A stretch of 64,000 nt of DNA. Source: Butyrivibrio proteoclasticus B316. Lineage in GTDB: Bacteria; Bacillota; Clostridia; Lachnospirales; Lachnospiraceae. This document shows positions 51,682-61,391 of this stretch, piece after piece. Location of the stretch: positions 3,090,001 to 3,154,000 of the forward strand of contig NC_014387.1 of assembly GCF_000145035.1 (NCBI RefSeq), read 5' to 3'. Numbering within the stretch: position 1 is the first letter of the stretch; every line of letters begins with the position of its first letter. A program made the position numbers and the translations under genes. Under the pieces are notes generated by a model. It saw only the letters and a list, made by a program, of their open reading frames with translations. It was not told the origin of the DNA and made no database searches.

Positions 51682-52881
51682 TTATTCCAATCTGTTTTTT
51701 TCCTGCAAAGAGCGGATAAATCCGGCAGGGCGTATATTAGTTGCAAGACTCACAGGTCCGCTTGCACATGGTCTTGGCTCTCTCCCGTCTAAAAATTCTT
51801 TTGAGAATCTGACAAGTTCCTTCGCTCCATTTTGAGCATTCCATTCTCTTGTCATAGTCTCTTTTGCTCTTTTGCCAAACTCTCGAATTTTATCTCGATT
51901 TTCAAATAAATACAAGACCTTGTCTTGCAAAGCCCTTATACTGCCATTTTCATATGTAAGTCCATTTACGCCATCTCTTATCAGAAAAGGCACAGCGCCA
52001 GCTTCATGTGATGCCACCACCGCGCATCCACATTCCATAGCTTCATTTACAACTGCTCCCCAGCCTTCCAGATAATTACTTGTAAAAAGATATATATCCG
52101 CCTTTTGCATAAAGTCTATTACTTCGTCAGGTTTTTTCCCTCCATGTAATGCAACTCTGCCCTGCAGATTGTATCTGTCTATCAAAGCCTCTATTTCTGC
52201 CTTCTTATTGCCATCTCCAATAATATCCATATGGAAACTATAGCCTTTATCATTAAGTAATCTGGCTACTTCAATTGCATGCTCGCAGTGCTTGAGCTCA
52301 ATGATCCTTCCGGCCCAGCAGATATTCACACAATCAGTTAACTCAGGCTTAACATAATCTTCGTTCTTGATCTGCGGAAAATAGCCCCATCTCAGTTTTT
52401 TCCCCGGATAACTCCTTATAAGATCGAAGTCTGAAGCAACATATGCCCCGGCGCACAAAAGATATACAGGCTTGTTTCTAAATCTGATATGCTCCCTATA
52501 CTTGGCTATAATACCCTTAGGACTTATAAACTTCCACTGACCCTCCCTGTAAATTCGCTCACTTACTCTAAAGGTCAGCTTACCGGATGATAATCTTTCC
52601 TGTTCAATATCAGAAATGAGTCCGTCAGACCACCCCAGGATTGTTACATCACTATCCAGAATAAGCCGTTTACACTCATTTCTGTCTTCGTAAAAAAGTG
52701 ATACATATGGAATGTCTGTAACGTCAAGAGCCCATCCCATTTCCACTCTTTTCTCCTCCATAGGAGATGTCTGGATAAAGTGAAATTCTACATCCTCCAT
52801 GCTGTTCATAGCATTACAAAAAGGAAGCTGATGATGATTTATGTAATTGGAAACAAAGGTAACTACCATTCCTTTATCCAT
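51682..52881 (-). CDS. GT4 family glycosyltransferase
   Basis: A 399-residue GT-B protein. FVSNYINHHQLPFCNAM is an N-terminal signature of one GT4 branch, and SNYLEGWGAVVNEAMECGCAVVAS carries the C-terminal donor motif. Cytoplasmic sugar transfer to the lipid-linked repeat is expected. AGGA lies 7 bases before the ATG. The C-terminal 30 residues (EPRPCASGPVSLATNIRPAG) are Pro-rich and beyond the usual domain. Donor unknown. Confidence 0.86.
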   Translation of the reverse strand: MDKGMVVTFVSNYINHHQLPFCNAMNSMEDVEFHFIQTSPMEEKRVEMGWALDVTDIPYVSLFYEDRNECKRLILDSDVTILGWSDGLISDIEQERLSSGKLTFRVSERIYREGQWKFISPKGIIAKYREHIRFRNKPVYLLCAGAYVASDFDLIRSYPGKKLRWGYFPQIKNEDYVKPELTDCVNICWAGRIIELKHCEHAIEVARLLNDKGYSFHMDIIGDGNKKAEIEALIDRYNLQGRVALHGGKKPDEVIDFMQKADIYLFTSNYLEGWGAVVNEAMECGCAVVASHEAGAVPFLIRDGVNGLTYENGSIRALQDKVLYLFENRDKIREFGKRAKETMTREWNAQNGAKELVRFSKEFLDGREPRPCASGPVSLATNIRPAGFIRSLQEKNRLE

Positions 52882-52896
52882 CTGATAATCCTATTC

Positions 52897-54177
52897 TCAT
52901 GAAGTAATATCTCTGTATATGCTGATCAGCTTCTTGTAGTTAGTATCCGGATCATGCGATAAAAGGGCATGCTTTCTGGCATTATCGCCATAGACTCCTG
53001 AAATAACCGGTTCATCCCACATCTGTATAACAGCTTCTGCAAGCCCTCTATAATCACCTTTCTCAAAGAAGCTACACTCTTTATTTCCCTGGATCACACT
53101 TGGCACGCCACCCACTTTTGCAGCAACGATCGGCATCCCTAGAAGCATTGCTTCTGCCAATGAGTTTGGTGAATTTTCCACAACAGATGCACATACAAAA
53201 AGACTGCTTTCAAGCATTTGCTGCTTCATTTCCTCTTCGCTTAGCATTCCCACCATAGTTACTTTTTTCTTAAGCTTATTTGTAGCTATAAGAGATCTGA
53301 TATACTTGCCATAAGCGCTAGCTCTGAGGAAATACGGATACTTGCTCTGCCCCTTGCCTATTATGTTATTACCTGCAACATAAAGGTGGGCATCCGGATA
53401 TTTTTCTAAAATAAGTGGCATTGCTTCAAGCACAAAGTGAAACCCTTTTAGAGGATAATCTCCCTGGGATAAAAAGATACTATGAGGTCTGACATTTTTT
53501 TCTTCCCACTTTCCTGTGTAAAAAGCAGGTCTCATAGTCTCATTCATAGAAAAATACCTTGCCTGAGGATTAATTTTAGAAGTCTCCTCTTTGTCAAAAG
53601 CGGTTCTTCCTGTGATATTTCCTGTTAAGAGAATAGCCTCTCTTTCATGCTCAGCGCGAACTCTATATTTTTCCTGCTGCTGCAAAAGAGAATCCTCTTT
53701 AAGTCTGTCTCTGATAGTAGCTGACTGCTGCACCTGCTCCGGTATTTCTGCCATGTATTCATCAGCAATTCTTGAGCAAACACCCTGAATTCCCACAAGT
53801 GCTCTGTCAGGATTGCCAAAAGACCTGAGCATGGCAAGTGTATGCGGAAATTCTGTTCCGAATATATGAACAATATCCGGGTTAAAGTCATCTAGTATCT
53901 CTCTGAATCTATTCTCTATTGTCCCATCGTACTTCTCAGGGTGAGATAAATCTTCAACAAAGCTATAATATGTTACCCCGCCTATTTCCTCTTTGGAAGC
54001 ATCGGATTCTGAGCCTACAGGGAAACATACTCCAAGCTCAATTTCTCTTTCTGCAAAAGGCTCCCTGTTTATTCTCTCAAAGCAGCCCGAAAGCCATCCT
54101 TCCCTTGAAGAATATTGGAGATTGTGAGCTTTGGCATAAGCCGGAAGCATAATATTACACAGCCATAAAACTTTCAA
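52897..54177 (-). CDS. GT4 family glycosyltransferase
   Basis: A 426-residue GT-B protein: KVLWLCNIMLPAYA at the start, HIFGTEFPHTLAM in the N-terminal domain, and ENSPNSLAEAMLLGMPIVAAKVGGVPSVI in the donor-binding domain. It begins with TTG, but GGAGGAG sits 6 bases upstream, which decides the start. The start codon overlaps the end of the GT2 gene upstream. A cytoplasmic step of the second glycan; specificity unknown. Confidence 0.85.
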   Translation of the reverse strand: MKVLWLCNIMLPAYAKAHNLQYSSREGWLSGCFERINREPFAEREIELGVCFPVGSESDASKEEIGGVTYYSFVEDLSHPEKYDGTIENRFREILDDFNPDIVHIFGTEFPHTLAMLRSFGNPDRALVGIQGVCSRIADEYMAEIPEQVQQSATIRDRLKEDSLLQQQEKYRVRAEHEREAILLTGNITGRTAFDKEETSKINPQARYFSMNETMRPAFYTGKWEEKNVRPHSIFLSQGDYPLKGFHFVLEAMPLILEKYPDAHLYVAGNNIIGKGQSKYPYFLRASAYGKYIRSLIATNKLKKKVTMVGMLSEEEMKQQMLESSLFVCASVVENSPNSLAEAMLLGMPIVAAKVGGVPSVIQGNKECSFFEKGDYRGLAEAVIQMWDEPVISGVYGDNARKHALLSHDPDTNYKKLISIYRDITS

Positions 54178-54179
54178 TA

Positions 54180-55118
54180 TTACTCCTCCTTACCACCTTT
54201 TATTCCATAGATTGCTGTCTTAACAGCATTATAAAAACCTGCTGTTATTTTATTAGAGGCAAGAGCAGTCCTTAATTTAGACAAGGTTACTATTCTTAGA
54301 AAATCATATCTTCTTATCTGTGCTCCTGTCAGATAATGTTTAATGATTTCTTTTCTCTCTTCCTCTGAAAGCTTCTTATTCTGATCAGAGTAGCCTCCGC
54401 CTTCATAGCTTGAAACAACAATAGGCACATAGTATGTGGATGCCTTATCACGATAAAAGCATCTAAGAAACTGCTCATAATCTGCCCTTACCTTGTAATT
54501 AAGGTCAAAAGGATTCTTGTATATAAGTCTCTCATCATAAAAGCAGGCCTGATGAGACGGAACGTTTCTATAACATGCGTAATCGTTAATTTGCGGATTT
54601 GAAGCGACTTTATGCCCAGTCTGTCTGTCAAAAATATCGCCATAATAAATTGCAGGAAGCGTTGTTCCCTCTCTGGCATTTTTATTATTTATCGCATCAT
54701 GCATATTCTTTAAGACATTTTCATCATAAAATCTGTCGCCACAATTAAGGAAAAAGATATATGATGGTTCTTCACCGGCTTTTAATAGTTTTACTTCCTC
54801 AGTGTTTTCCACATCATCCCTGATAGCCCTGTTTTCAATTATCCTGCTCTTCAAAAAGGCAGTGGCTATATTCATTCCGTGGTATATTCCATTGTCACAG
54901 CTCTCAAGCAACGTAATAGTCTTATCAATGCCTGCGCCGGCAATAGCTACATCATATTCTTCCTTCAATTTCTCTATAGAGCCATCTGTAGACATTCCGT
55001 CTTTAACGAGAATTCTGTAATCTGTAAAAGTCTGTTTCTCAACACTTCTTATTGTTTCGAACAGTTTTTCTCCCGGATTATAGGATACTATGATAATTGT
55101 AAAAAAGTTTTTCTTCAT
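54180..55118 (-). CDS. GT2 family glycosyltransferase (WcaE-like)
   Basis: A 312-residue GT-A protein. IIIVSYNPGEKLFETIRSV and VKDGMSTDGS place it near the WcaE-like group, and FFLNCGDRFYDENVL replaces the usual DxD by an NxGD motif, as in that group. An insertion of about 40 residues (about 60-105) contains many charged residues. GGAG lies 10 bases before the ATG. Cytoplasmic transfer of one sugar; donor unknown. Confidence 0.84.
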   Translation of the reverse strand: MKKNFFTIIIVSYNPGEKLFETIRSVEKQTFTDYRILVKDGMSTDGSIEKLKEEYDVAIAGAGIDKTITLLESCDNGIYHGMNIATAFLKSRIIENRAIRDDVENTEEVKLLKAGEEPSYIFFLNCGDRFYDENVLKNMHDAINNKNAREGTTLPAIYYGDIFDRQTGHKVASNPQINDYACYRNVPSHQACFYDERLIYKNPFDLNYKVRADYEQFLRCFYRDKASTYYVPIVVSSYEGGGYSDQNKKLSEEERKEIIKHYLTGAQIRRYDFLRIVTLSKLRTALASNKITAGFYNAVKTAIYGIKGGKEE

Positions 55119-55132
55119 AGCATAAGTCTCCC

Positions 55133-56260
55133 TTAATAGTAGCCTCTTTCTGAAAGAGTAAGTGGCAGATCGTGAAAAAGAAAAGTCTGATAAGGCAAAA
55201 TTCGAATTCCGTCATTAGCAGCACCTCTCATATAGAGGGCAAAATACATAACGCATGCTATTATAGTACAAGCTGTTAATGCCTTTTTCCTTGTATCATC
55301 TTTTATCTCCATAATAAGTGATGGTACAAACAATAGATGCGTCACAGTCATATAATATCCAACTCTTGAAATAACGGGTATAAATGATCCAAACACATAC
55401 AGAACAAGCGCCATGATATTACAAATAAAGTAAAACCTGTTTCTCCTGCTATCTCTTATGGCATCTTTATACAGCCAAAGAGAAAGAGCCAATATGACCA
55501 CACACCTTACTATATTAACAATACTTGTTCCACCCTCGAGATACTCTGTATCTTTATAGGACGGATACAGCATGATTACAATCTTAAGATAATAATCCTT
55601 CAGGAAAAGACATGAAACGCCAAGAATCCCAAATCCAACATACATCCATCTCTTCCAATTCAGCTGTGCAACTATGTATAAGAGTAATACAAGTAAAAGC
55701 GATTTATGGAAAAGACTTCCCATCAAAGTTACCAGCACAAATCGCGGCCAGTCCCTGTTAATTACATATTTAACCGAATAAAGAGCTATTGATAATGCCA
55801 GATAATATCTCACAGTGCTAAGTGACTGAAAATAATACCCGAGGAGCATGAACATTACAATGCTCATGGTAAACCATTTGCTCTGTTCATACATTGCCTT
55901 CATAAAGAAATAAATTGTAGCAAAGGCAAAGATAGCAAATATCAAAACATAGTTTTCAAATCCGCACAGAAAATATATAACCCTGGCCAAAACATTGAAG
56001 CCTACCTCTGTCGGAACATAAGCACGGCTATAGGCAAGATGCATCAGCTCGACATAATTAAGGTAATCATTTCCAACATTTAATCTAAGTGAAGAAACGG
56101 CAAAGAGCAGCACAAAAATAATAAGGCAGGTGACATGATTAACCATCTGTTGCCTGCTCATACCCTGATATATGCGGATACTTCCTCCGTCTTTGTCAGT
56201 TTGCTTAACAAGTAGTGCCATCAGCAGCACTATCACTGTAAGAGATAAATAAACTGCCAT
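55133..56260 (-). CDS. EpsG family polysaccharide polymerase
   Basis: A 375-residue protein with about ten membrane helices. SSLRLNVGNDYLNYVELM (about 61-78) is the RxxxGxDYxxY motif of EpsG, a Wzy-like polymerase of Firmicute exopolysaccharides. It would join undecaprenyl-linked repeat units outside the membrane. It begins directly after the GT2-like stop (TAAATG) with a poor ribosome site, so coupling is likely. It is the second polymerase-type gene in the window and lies in the operon with the Wzz-like protein. Confidence 0.88.
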   Translation of the reverse strand: MAVYLSLTVIVLLMALLVKQTDKDGGSIRIYQGMSRQQMVNHVTCLIIFVLLFAVSSLRLNVGNDYLNYVELMHLAYSRAYVPTEVGFNVLARVIYFLCGFENYVLIFAIFAFATIYFFMKAMYEQSKWFTMSIVMFMLLGYYFQSLSTVRYYLALSIALYSVKYVINRDWPRFVLVTLMGSLFHKSLLLVLLLYIVAQLNWKRWMYVGFGILGVSCLFLKDYYLKIVIMLYPSYKDTEYLEGGTSIVNIVRCVVILALSLWLYKDAIRDSRRNRFYFICNIMALVLYVFGSFIPVISRVGYYMTVTHLLFVPSLIMEIKDDTRKKALTACTIIACVMYFALYMRGAANDGIRILPYQTFLFHDLPLTLSERGYY

Positions 56261-57094
56261 TTATTCTTTGATCGTCCTTCCATGTCTGATACCTGATAAA
56301 AGAACTCTATAACACTTAAAAAGTCCCATTTCAGCACACATAGTCAATCTGTTCTTGTACAAAAATCTAAATCCAAGCGCGAAGGCCATTCCACCGTATA
56401 AAAAGTGGTATAAAACGCCCCTGTCAAAAAAGAATTTTTCTGTGTATCCTTTAAACCAAGTAGACTCACTTACAAGCTCATGGCCGATTGCCACATCAGT
56501 CCTGTATACAGAAAGGCCTGCTTTCAGACAATCATGCAAAAAAAGGCTGTCCTCACCATTCATATATGGTGCTCCACCGCCAAACAAAAGGGAATATCTG
56601 ACTCCACTCGAAATCAGCTTATCTCTCCTGGCGCATATGGCATAAGCCGGATATCTGCCATAGTTTTTCCACGTAACTTTGGCAAAATCCTCATTCCAGT
56701 ATGTCTCTCTGCCCGGCTGAGCTTTAACATTAAAAAGAAGTATATCCGCCTTTGGATGAGCATCAAACTCTGCTAATATCTTCTGAGCATATCCGCTGTC
56801 ATATACTATGTCATCATCTCCAAACTGGATGATTTCATGGTCTGAATTATCCAGCGCCAGATTCCTTGATCTCCCGACGCCTTTTTCATGGCGCCTCATA
56901 ATTTTGATCGCGTGATCTCTAAATATATATTCTTCCGACTCTTCTGCACAAGACTTCTCATCCTGCCCAATAAGCTGATTTACTATAACCGCATCAGATT
57001 CAATATTCATAGCCTCAGGCAGCTTTTGAGCATCCTTATTGACTGCCGAAACAAGAATCTGTAGTCTCTTATCACTCATATCTTTTACCATCAT
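56261..57094 (-). CDS. GT2-like glycosyltransferase (GT-A fold)
   Basis: A 277-residue protein. GVGRSRNLALDNS and IIQFGDDDIVYDSGY give the GT-A nucleotide and DxD motifs, and LFGGGAPYMNGEDSLFLHDCLK contains the ED catalytic-base motif. The usual VxxYN start is replaced by ILVSAVNKDAQKL. It overlaps the Wzz-like gene by 4 bases (ATGA); two Met codons stand in tandem and the first is taken. Cytoplasmic transfer of one sugar; donor unknown. Confidence 0.8.
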   Translation of the reverse strand: MMVKDMSDKRLQILVSAVNKDAQKLPEAMNIESDAVIVNQLIGQDEKSCAEESEEYIFRDHAIKIMRRHEKGVGRSRNLALDNSDHEIIQFGDDDIVYDSGYAQKILAEFDAHPKADILLFNVKAQPGRETYWNEDFAKVTWKNYGRYPAYAICARRDKLISSGVRYSLLFGGGAPYMNGEDSLFLHDCLKAGLSVYRTDVAIGHELVSESTWFKGYTEKFFFDRGVLYHFLYGGMAFALGFRFLYKNRLTMCAEMGLFKCYRVLLSGIRHGRTIKE

Positions 57095-58227
57095 TTAATA
57101 CCATAGTAGCTACGCATAAATCTACTGTCAGCTCTTGCTATAACGATACCAAGAACAGGGCATTCATGTTTCTTGAGCTGCGCAAGAATATGTTCTGTCA
57201 TTGCTCCATTTCTTGTTCCAAACGGAACACACAGAATAACTCCATCGCAGGTTCCTATTTTCCTGTAATTATCAAGAACTGTTCCCGGAACTGCCATTGG
57301 TATAAGCCTGACGTTTGCACCGGCATCTGTTCCTGAAATAATTGCACTTATGGCTTCAGTGTCCGCTTTAGATACCTTTTCATCTTCAACACTGTCAGTT
57401 GAAATAACAGCAACCTGTGTATAACCTTCTGTTGCCTTATTTAGCCCTGCAATCAACTCATTCTTAAAGAAATCGTCCGCTTTTTTACACTGGATTCCAA
57501 GAACATTTACAGAATATCTTTTTTCTGCATCCTCCTGGATATAAATTGCATCATCTATAGCTGCGATAAGTAGCATTATCAGAATAGCAACAACTGCAGC
57601 ACAGATAGCACCAAACACAGCAGCCGCAAAGCTTCTGTCTGAATAAGTAACAAGTTTTGCTTCGTCTATGCTAAGGCACTTTATTGAATCAAAAGCCTTA
57701 TTACTGCTTCCATATTCTTCGAGAGACTTAACACTCGCACGAAGTATCGAATCAGCAAGCTCTTTGTCAGAATTCTCAGCCGATAAGAGCATAAGCCTTA
57801 CATCAGAAGGAGTATCTGCATTTATAGAGGCAAGAAGCTCATCTTTTGTGATAGACTTGGCATCGCCATATGTTGCGCTGAGACCGTCAGATTCAGTGAC
57901 ATAAATCTGTTCTTTTTCCAGTTCAGCAATTATCGGATTCAAAATATCATCCGTAGGCATCAACATATGCTGCCATGTATATGCATTGTAGTGATCAACA
58001 AGAGTTCCCTTGTTCTCATCGTAGGCAAAGCTCACATATAGTCTCGCTTCAGCCCTGTAGCTTCTGGCAGGTCCATAGGTCACAGTAGCCAGAGTATATA
58101 TGCCAAGACATATAGCAGCCCCTATTACAGCTGCCAAAGGCACAATCCAAATCTTCCTGATAAGTCTGAGATAAAAACATCTAAGATTCAGAGTTTCCTC
58201 TCTATGTCCCTTACTTCCTCTTTCCAT
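57091..58227 (-). CDS. Wzz-like chain-length protein fused to a degenerate BY-kinase domain
   Basis: A 378-residue protein. An N-terminal helix (about 26-50) and a second at about 205-225 frame an extracytoplasmic Wzz-type domain. The C-terminal 145 residues follow the fold of bacterial tyrosine kinases (CapB/EpsB): IYIQEDAEKRYSVNVLG, VAVISTDS, then DGVILCVPFGTRNGAMTEH and CPVLGIVIA. But the Walker A position reads VEDEKVSKA instead of GEGKST and no Tyr cluster ends the protein, so kinase activity is very unlikely. It probably controls chain length or scaffolds the polymerase next to it. GGAG precedes the ATG. A separate active kinase was not seen in the window. Confidence 0.82.
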   Translation of the reverse strand: MERGSKGHREETLNLRCFYLRLIRKIWIVPLAAVIGAAICLGIYTLATVTYGPARSYRAEARLYVSFAYDENKGTLVDHYNAYTWQHMLMPTDDILNPIIAELEKEQIYVTESDGLSATYGDAKSITKDELLASINADTPSDVRLMLLSAENSDKELADSILRASVKSLEEYGSSNKAFDSIKCLSIDEAKLVTYSDRSFAAAVFGAICAAVVAILIMLLIAAIDDAIYIQEDAEKRYSVNVLGIQCKKADDFFKNELIAGLNKATEGYTQVAVISTDSVEDEKVSKADTEAISAIISGTDAGANVRLIPMAVPGTVLDNYRKIGTCDGVILCVPFGTRNGAMTEHILAQLKKHECPVLGIVIARADSRFMRSYYGIK

Positions 58228-58248
58228 CCCATTCTCCTAAGATGCTGA

Positions 58249-59655
58249 TCACGTATTTTTCTGTGCAGTGATCTGATTATCATCAACACCCTCCGTACTG
58301 TCGGGCGTAAACAAAATCTTAACCGTCAAGAGCATCAGCTTAATATCAAGCCATACAGAATAATTCTCTATGTATGTCAGATCCAGCTTGAGCTTGTCAT
58401 ATGGAGTAGTATTATACTTGCCGTAAACCTGCGCATATCCTGCAAGTCCGGCCTTAACCTTCATTCTGAATGCAAACTCCGGCATTTCTTCCAGATACTG
58501 AGCTATTATCTCAGGTCTCTCAGGTCTTGGACCTATAAATGCCATGTCACCTACAAGAATATTAAACAGCTGTGGAAGCTCATCTATTCTGCATTTGCGG
58601 ATAAACTTACCAATTGGAGTAATTCTCGAATCATTCTTGGATGCAAGTCTTGCCACCCCATCTTTTTCCGCATCGACGCGCATACTCCTGAACTTCATGA
58701 TTTTGAATTCTCTGCGGTTCTGAGTGCATCTGACCTGCTTGTACAACACAGGGCCTCCATCATACAGCTTGATTGCAATAGCTGTTATGAGCATTACAGG
58801 GGATGAAAGAATTATGAGCAAAAGAGACAGCACAATATCTATAACCCTTTTAATTGCCCTCTGTTCAACCTTAATAGCATATTCCCTCAGCAAAAGAACC
58901 GGTGTATCAAAAAGATGCAGCTGAGTAGATCCTTTTAAAAGAACATCCGTTATCTTAGGCATAACATAAATTCTGATATTTCTGCCATAGCAATACTTAA
59001 CAAGACCATTTCTGTACTGGCTTGGAACATCCCAAATAATGACTCCGTCATAATTTCCAAGGCACTCTTCATATATCTTCTCGATTCCCTCGGAAATGTT
59101 CATAGACTTAACTATGTCATATTTGTCTTTTCTCATATTGAACTTATGCGTAATATCATCTACCGGATATATTCCACTTACAAGCAAGAGTCTCCTTGGC
59201 CTGAATATCTTCATATACAAGCCATTTGTCGCATATGCCCACAAAAAAGAAATCGCCAGCTGGATCAGGAAGATCATAACCATCGGTGTTACCGTTACCA
59301 ACCAGTTTCTCAAAAGAGATATCTGGAAATAAGATATGAAGTTTACCATGAAAAGGGCAAAAATCTGAGAAAAGAACACATCCATAGGCTTGAGATAGCC
59401 TATTTTCAGCCCTCCGTAAGTATTGGAAAAGAACAATAGAAGAATAAAGTAAATTCCAAGTATCAGAAGATGTCCTCTAAAATACAGCTTAAGTCCGCCG
59501 CCAAGCACATAACCATCCTGGCTGATACGAGTAGCTGCAACTATTGGATAATATGTTTTAAACCAAAAAAAAGCATAAACAGCGGTTTGCATCCCCAAAC
59601 CAACGAATCCCAAAAAAAGCACAAGGATTCTCTTAGCTGATTCCACGTTTTTCAT
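58249..59655 (-). CDS. WbaP/WcaJ-type polyprenyl-phosphate glycosyl-1-phosphate transferase
   Basis: A 468-residue protein with four N-terminal membrane helices, a CoA-binding-like middle domain, a re-entrant hydrophobic stretch, then the catalytic phosphoglycosyl transferase core: YKQVRCTQN, KFRSMRVDAE, RIDELPQLFNIL, MAFIGPRPERPE and KAGLAGYAQVYGKY. It starts the second glycan by loading a hexose-1-phosphate or HexNAc-1-phosphate on undecaprenyl phosphate. AAGGGGA precedes the ATG. The long form here and the short PglC-like form in the other operon imply two different first sugars. Confidence 0.92.
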   Translation of the reverse strand: MKNVESAKRILVLFLGFVGLGMQTAVYAFFWFKTYYPIVAATRISQDGYVLGGGLKLYFRGHLLILGIYFILLLFFSNTYGGLKIGYLKPMDVFFSQIFALFMVNFISYFQISLLRNWLVTVTPMVMIFLIQLAISFLWAYATNGLYMKIFRPRRLLLVSGIYPVDDITHKFNMRKDKYDIVKSMNISEGIEKIYEECLGNYDGVIIWDVPSQYRNGLVKYCYGRNIRIYVMPKITDVLLKGSTQLHLFDTPVLLLREYAIKVEQRAIKRVIDIVLSLLLIILSSPVMLITAIAIKLYDGGPVLYKQVRCTQNRREFKIMKFRSMRVDAEKDGVARLASKNDSRITPIGKFIRKCRIDELPQLFNILVGDMAFIGPRPERPEIIAQYLEEMPEFAFRMKVKAGLAGYAQVYGKYNTTPYDKLKLDLTYIENYSVWLDIKLMLLTVKILFTPDSTEGVDDNQITAQKNT

Positions 59656-59676
59656 ACGAAATCCCCTTTTTGCAGA

Positions 59677-60423
59677 TCATAATCTTCTAAGTGTAGCTCT
59701 GACAGCCCATCCCACAAAATAAAAAACAGACTGTATTATCGAAAGATCCGCAATATTTCTATACAAAAACCAAATTCTCTGTATAGCGATAAATTTATTT
59801 GATGACAACGATCTTGCCGGCCTTCTGTAAATGGCAAGGTTTTCATCCAATCCATAAGCCACATACCCGCTCTTAAGTATTCTCCACCACGTAGCTGTAT
59901 CTTCGCTCGGAACCTGAGGCATATGGATTATCTCCATGTCAATTTTCTCTGTATCGAACATTACTGTAGTAGTGAAGATAACAGTTCTGGATAGAGCCTG
60001 CCTGAAGCTTAGCGTCTTCGGTGCCCTTACTATCTTACCTGTCGGATTTGCCTTGTCGTCACCAAACTCATATGAGTGAAAAGAAAAAGCCGCTCCGGTC
60101 TTCTCCATAAAAGCAATCTGCTTCTGAAGCTTATCCGGCATCCAGACATCATCCGCATCCAGAAAAGCAATATATCTACCGGCTGATGCATCTATCCCGG
60201 TATTTCTGGCAGCGGCTGCGCCTTCATTGACACTTTTTCTAATGAGCCTTACTCGTTTGCCCTGACTTGCAACTATTTTCTCAATGAGATCGGCACTCCC
60301 ATCTGTAGACGCATCGTCTATCAGAATAAGCTCCCAATCCTTGTAGGTCTGCCTGCTCACCATATCAATTGTAGTCTCTATATATTTAACTGCATTGTAT
60401 ACCGGAACAATAATGCTGACCAT
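59677..60423 (-). CDS. GT2 family glycosyltransferase
   Basis: A 248-residue GT-A protein: IIVPVYNAVKYIETTI, LIDDASTDGSADLI and FLDADDVWMPDKL with the DxD. PSEDTATWWRILKSGY holds the ED base motif. It overlaps the upstream GT2 gene by one base (TAATG), with GAGGAG 6 bases ahead. It probably adds an early sugar to the lipid-linked unit, since it lies next to the initiating transferase. Short for GT2, with no membrane helix. Confidence 0.88.
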   Translation of the reverse strand: MVSIIVPVYNAVKYIETTIDMVSRQTYKDWELILIDDASTDGSADLIEKIVASQGKRVRLIRKSVNEGAAAARNTGIDASAGRYIAFLDADDVWMPDKLQKQIAFMEKTGAAFSFHSYEFGDDKANPTGKIVRAPKTLSFRQALSRTVIFTTTVMFDTEKIDMEIIHMPQVPSEDTATWWRILKSGYVAYGLDENLAIYRRPARSLSSNKFIAIQRIWFLYRNIADLSIIQSVFYFVGWAVRATLRRL

Positions 60424-61361
60424 TATAACTCCTCTTTTACAATGTACATAGGACGCTTCTTGACCTCAAGATACGCTTTGGACAGATACTGTCCAACAAT
60501 TCCAAGGCAAAAGAGCTGAACTCCGCTCACAAGAGAGATGATACAAACAGTAGAAGCCCAGCCAACTGTATTGTTAGGATCTCCAACTGTAAGCTGTCTG
60601 ACTACTATAAATATTATAAAAATAAGGGCTATAAAGCAGAATAACACGCCAAATACTGACGCCATAGCAAGCGGTGCAGTTGAGAAAGCCACAATTCCAT
60701 CAAGTGCATACAAGAACAGCTTCCAGAATGACCACTTGGTCTCACCCTTCTTCCTCTCAATGTTCTCAAATTCAAGCCACTTTGTCTTAAATCCGACCCA
60801 TCCAAATATTCCTTTGGAAAAACGGTTATATTCCTCAAGAGAAAGGATCGCATCTACAAACTGCCTTGTCATAAGTCTGTAGTCTCTTGCTCCATCCACA
60901 ATTTCAGTCTTGGACATCTTATTGATGATCTTGTAAAACTGCCTTGCAAAGAAAGATCTGATAGGCGGCTCGCCCTTTCTGTCTACTCGTCTGGTAGCCA
61001 CACTGTCGTATCCTTCCTCAGCGATACACTTAAACATATCAGGTAAAAGAGCCGGTGGATCCTGGAGATCGCAGTCCATAACCACCACATAATCTCCCTT
61101 GGATTTCTGAAGTCCGGCATACATGCCCGCTTCCTTACCAAAATTTCTTGAAAAGTTTATGAGATGCACTCTCTCATCTTTTGCATGAAGCTCTTTAACA
61201 ATAGAAACAGTATCATCTTTTGAGCCATCATTTACAAAGATAAGTTCTATATCAACATCTCTATCCTTGAAAAAGCCCTCATATTTAAAAAGTTCATTAT
61301 AAAAATCTACTATATTCTCCTGCTCGTTATAGCATGGGACAATAACGCTTAACAGTTCCAT
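60423..61361 (-). CDS. GtrB/DPM1-like polyprenyl-phosphate GT2 glycosyltransferase
   Basis: A 312-residue protein: VIVPCYNEQENIVDFY, FVNDGSKDDTVSIV, VMDCDLQDPP (DxD), and two C-terminal membrane helices (about 235-255 and 268-290). This is the architecture of GtrB/YkoT-like enzymes making polyprenyl-phosphate single sugars, a second copy beside the one at 28296. It is the first gene of the second operon, behind a good promoter and a GGAG site. Its product could feed the GT-C-like proteins at 47754 and 50448. No GtrA gene lies in this operon. Confidence 0.9.
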   Translation of the reverse strand: MELLSVIVPCYNEQENIVDFYNELFKYEGFFKDRDVDIELIFVNDGSKDDTVSIVKELHAKDERVHLINFSRNFGKEAGMYAGLQKSKGDYVVVMDCDLQDPPALLPDMFKCIAEEGYDSVATRRVDRKGEPPIRSFFARQFYKIINKMSKTEIVDGARDYRLMTRQFVDAILSLEEYNRFSKGIFGWVGFKTKWLEFENIERKKGETKWSFWKLFLYALDGIVAFSTAPLAMASVFGVLFCFIALIFIIFIVVRQLTVGDPNNTVGWASTVCIISLVSGVQLFCLGIVGQYLSKAYLEVKKRPMYIVKEEL

Positions 61362-61391
61362 TACAAAATCTCCATAATCAATGTTTCATTT

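Noticed and set aside
51672..51746. Upstream start for the Gpi18-like gene
   Set aside because: It would overlap the upstream GT4 gene by 65 bases; the ATG 10 bases after that gene's stop is far more likely.
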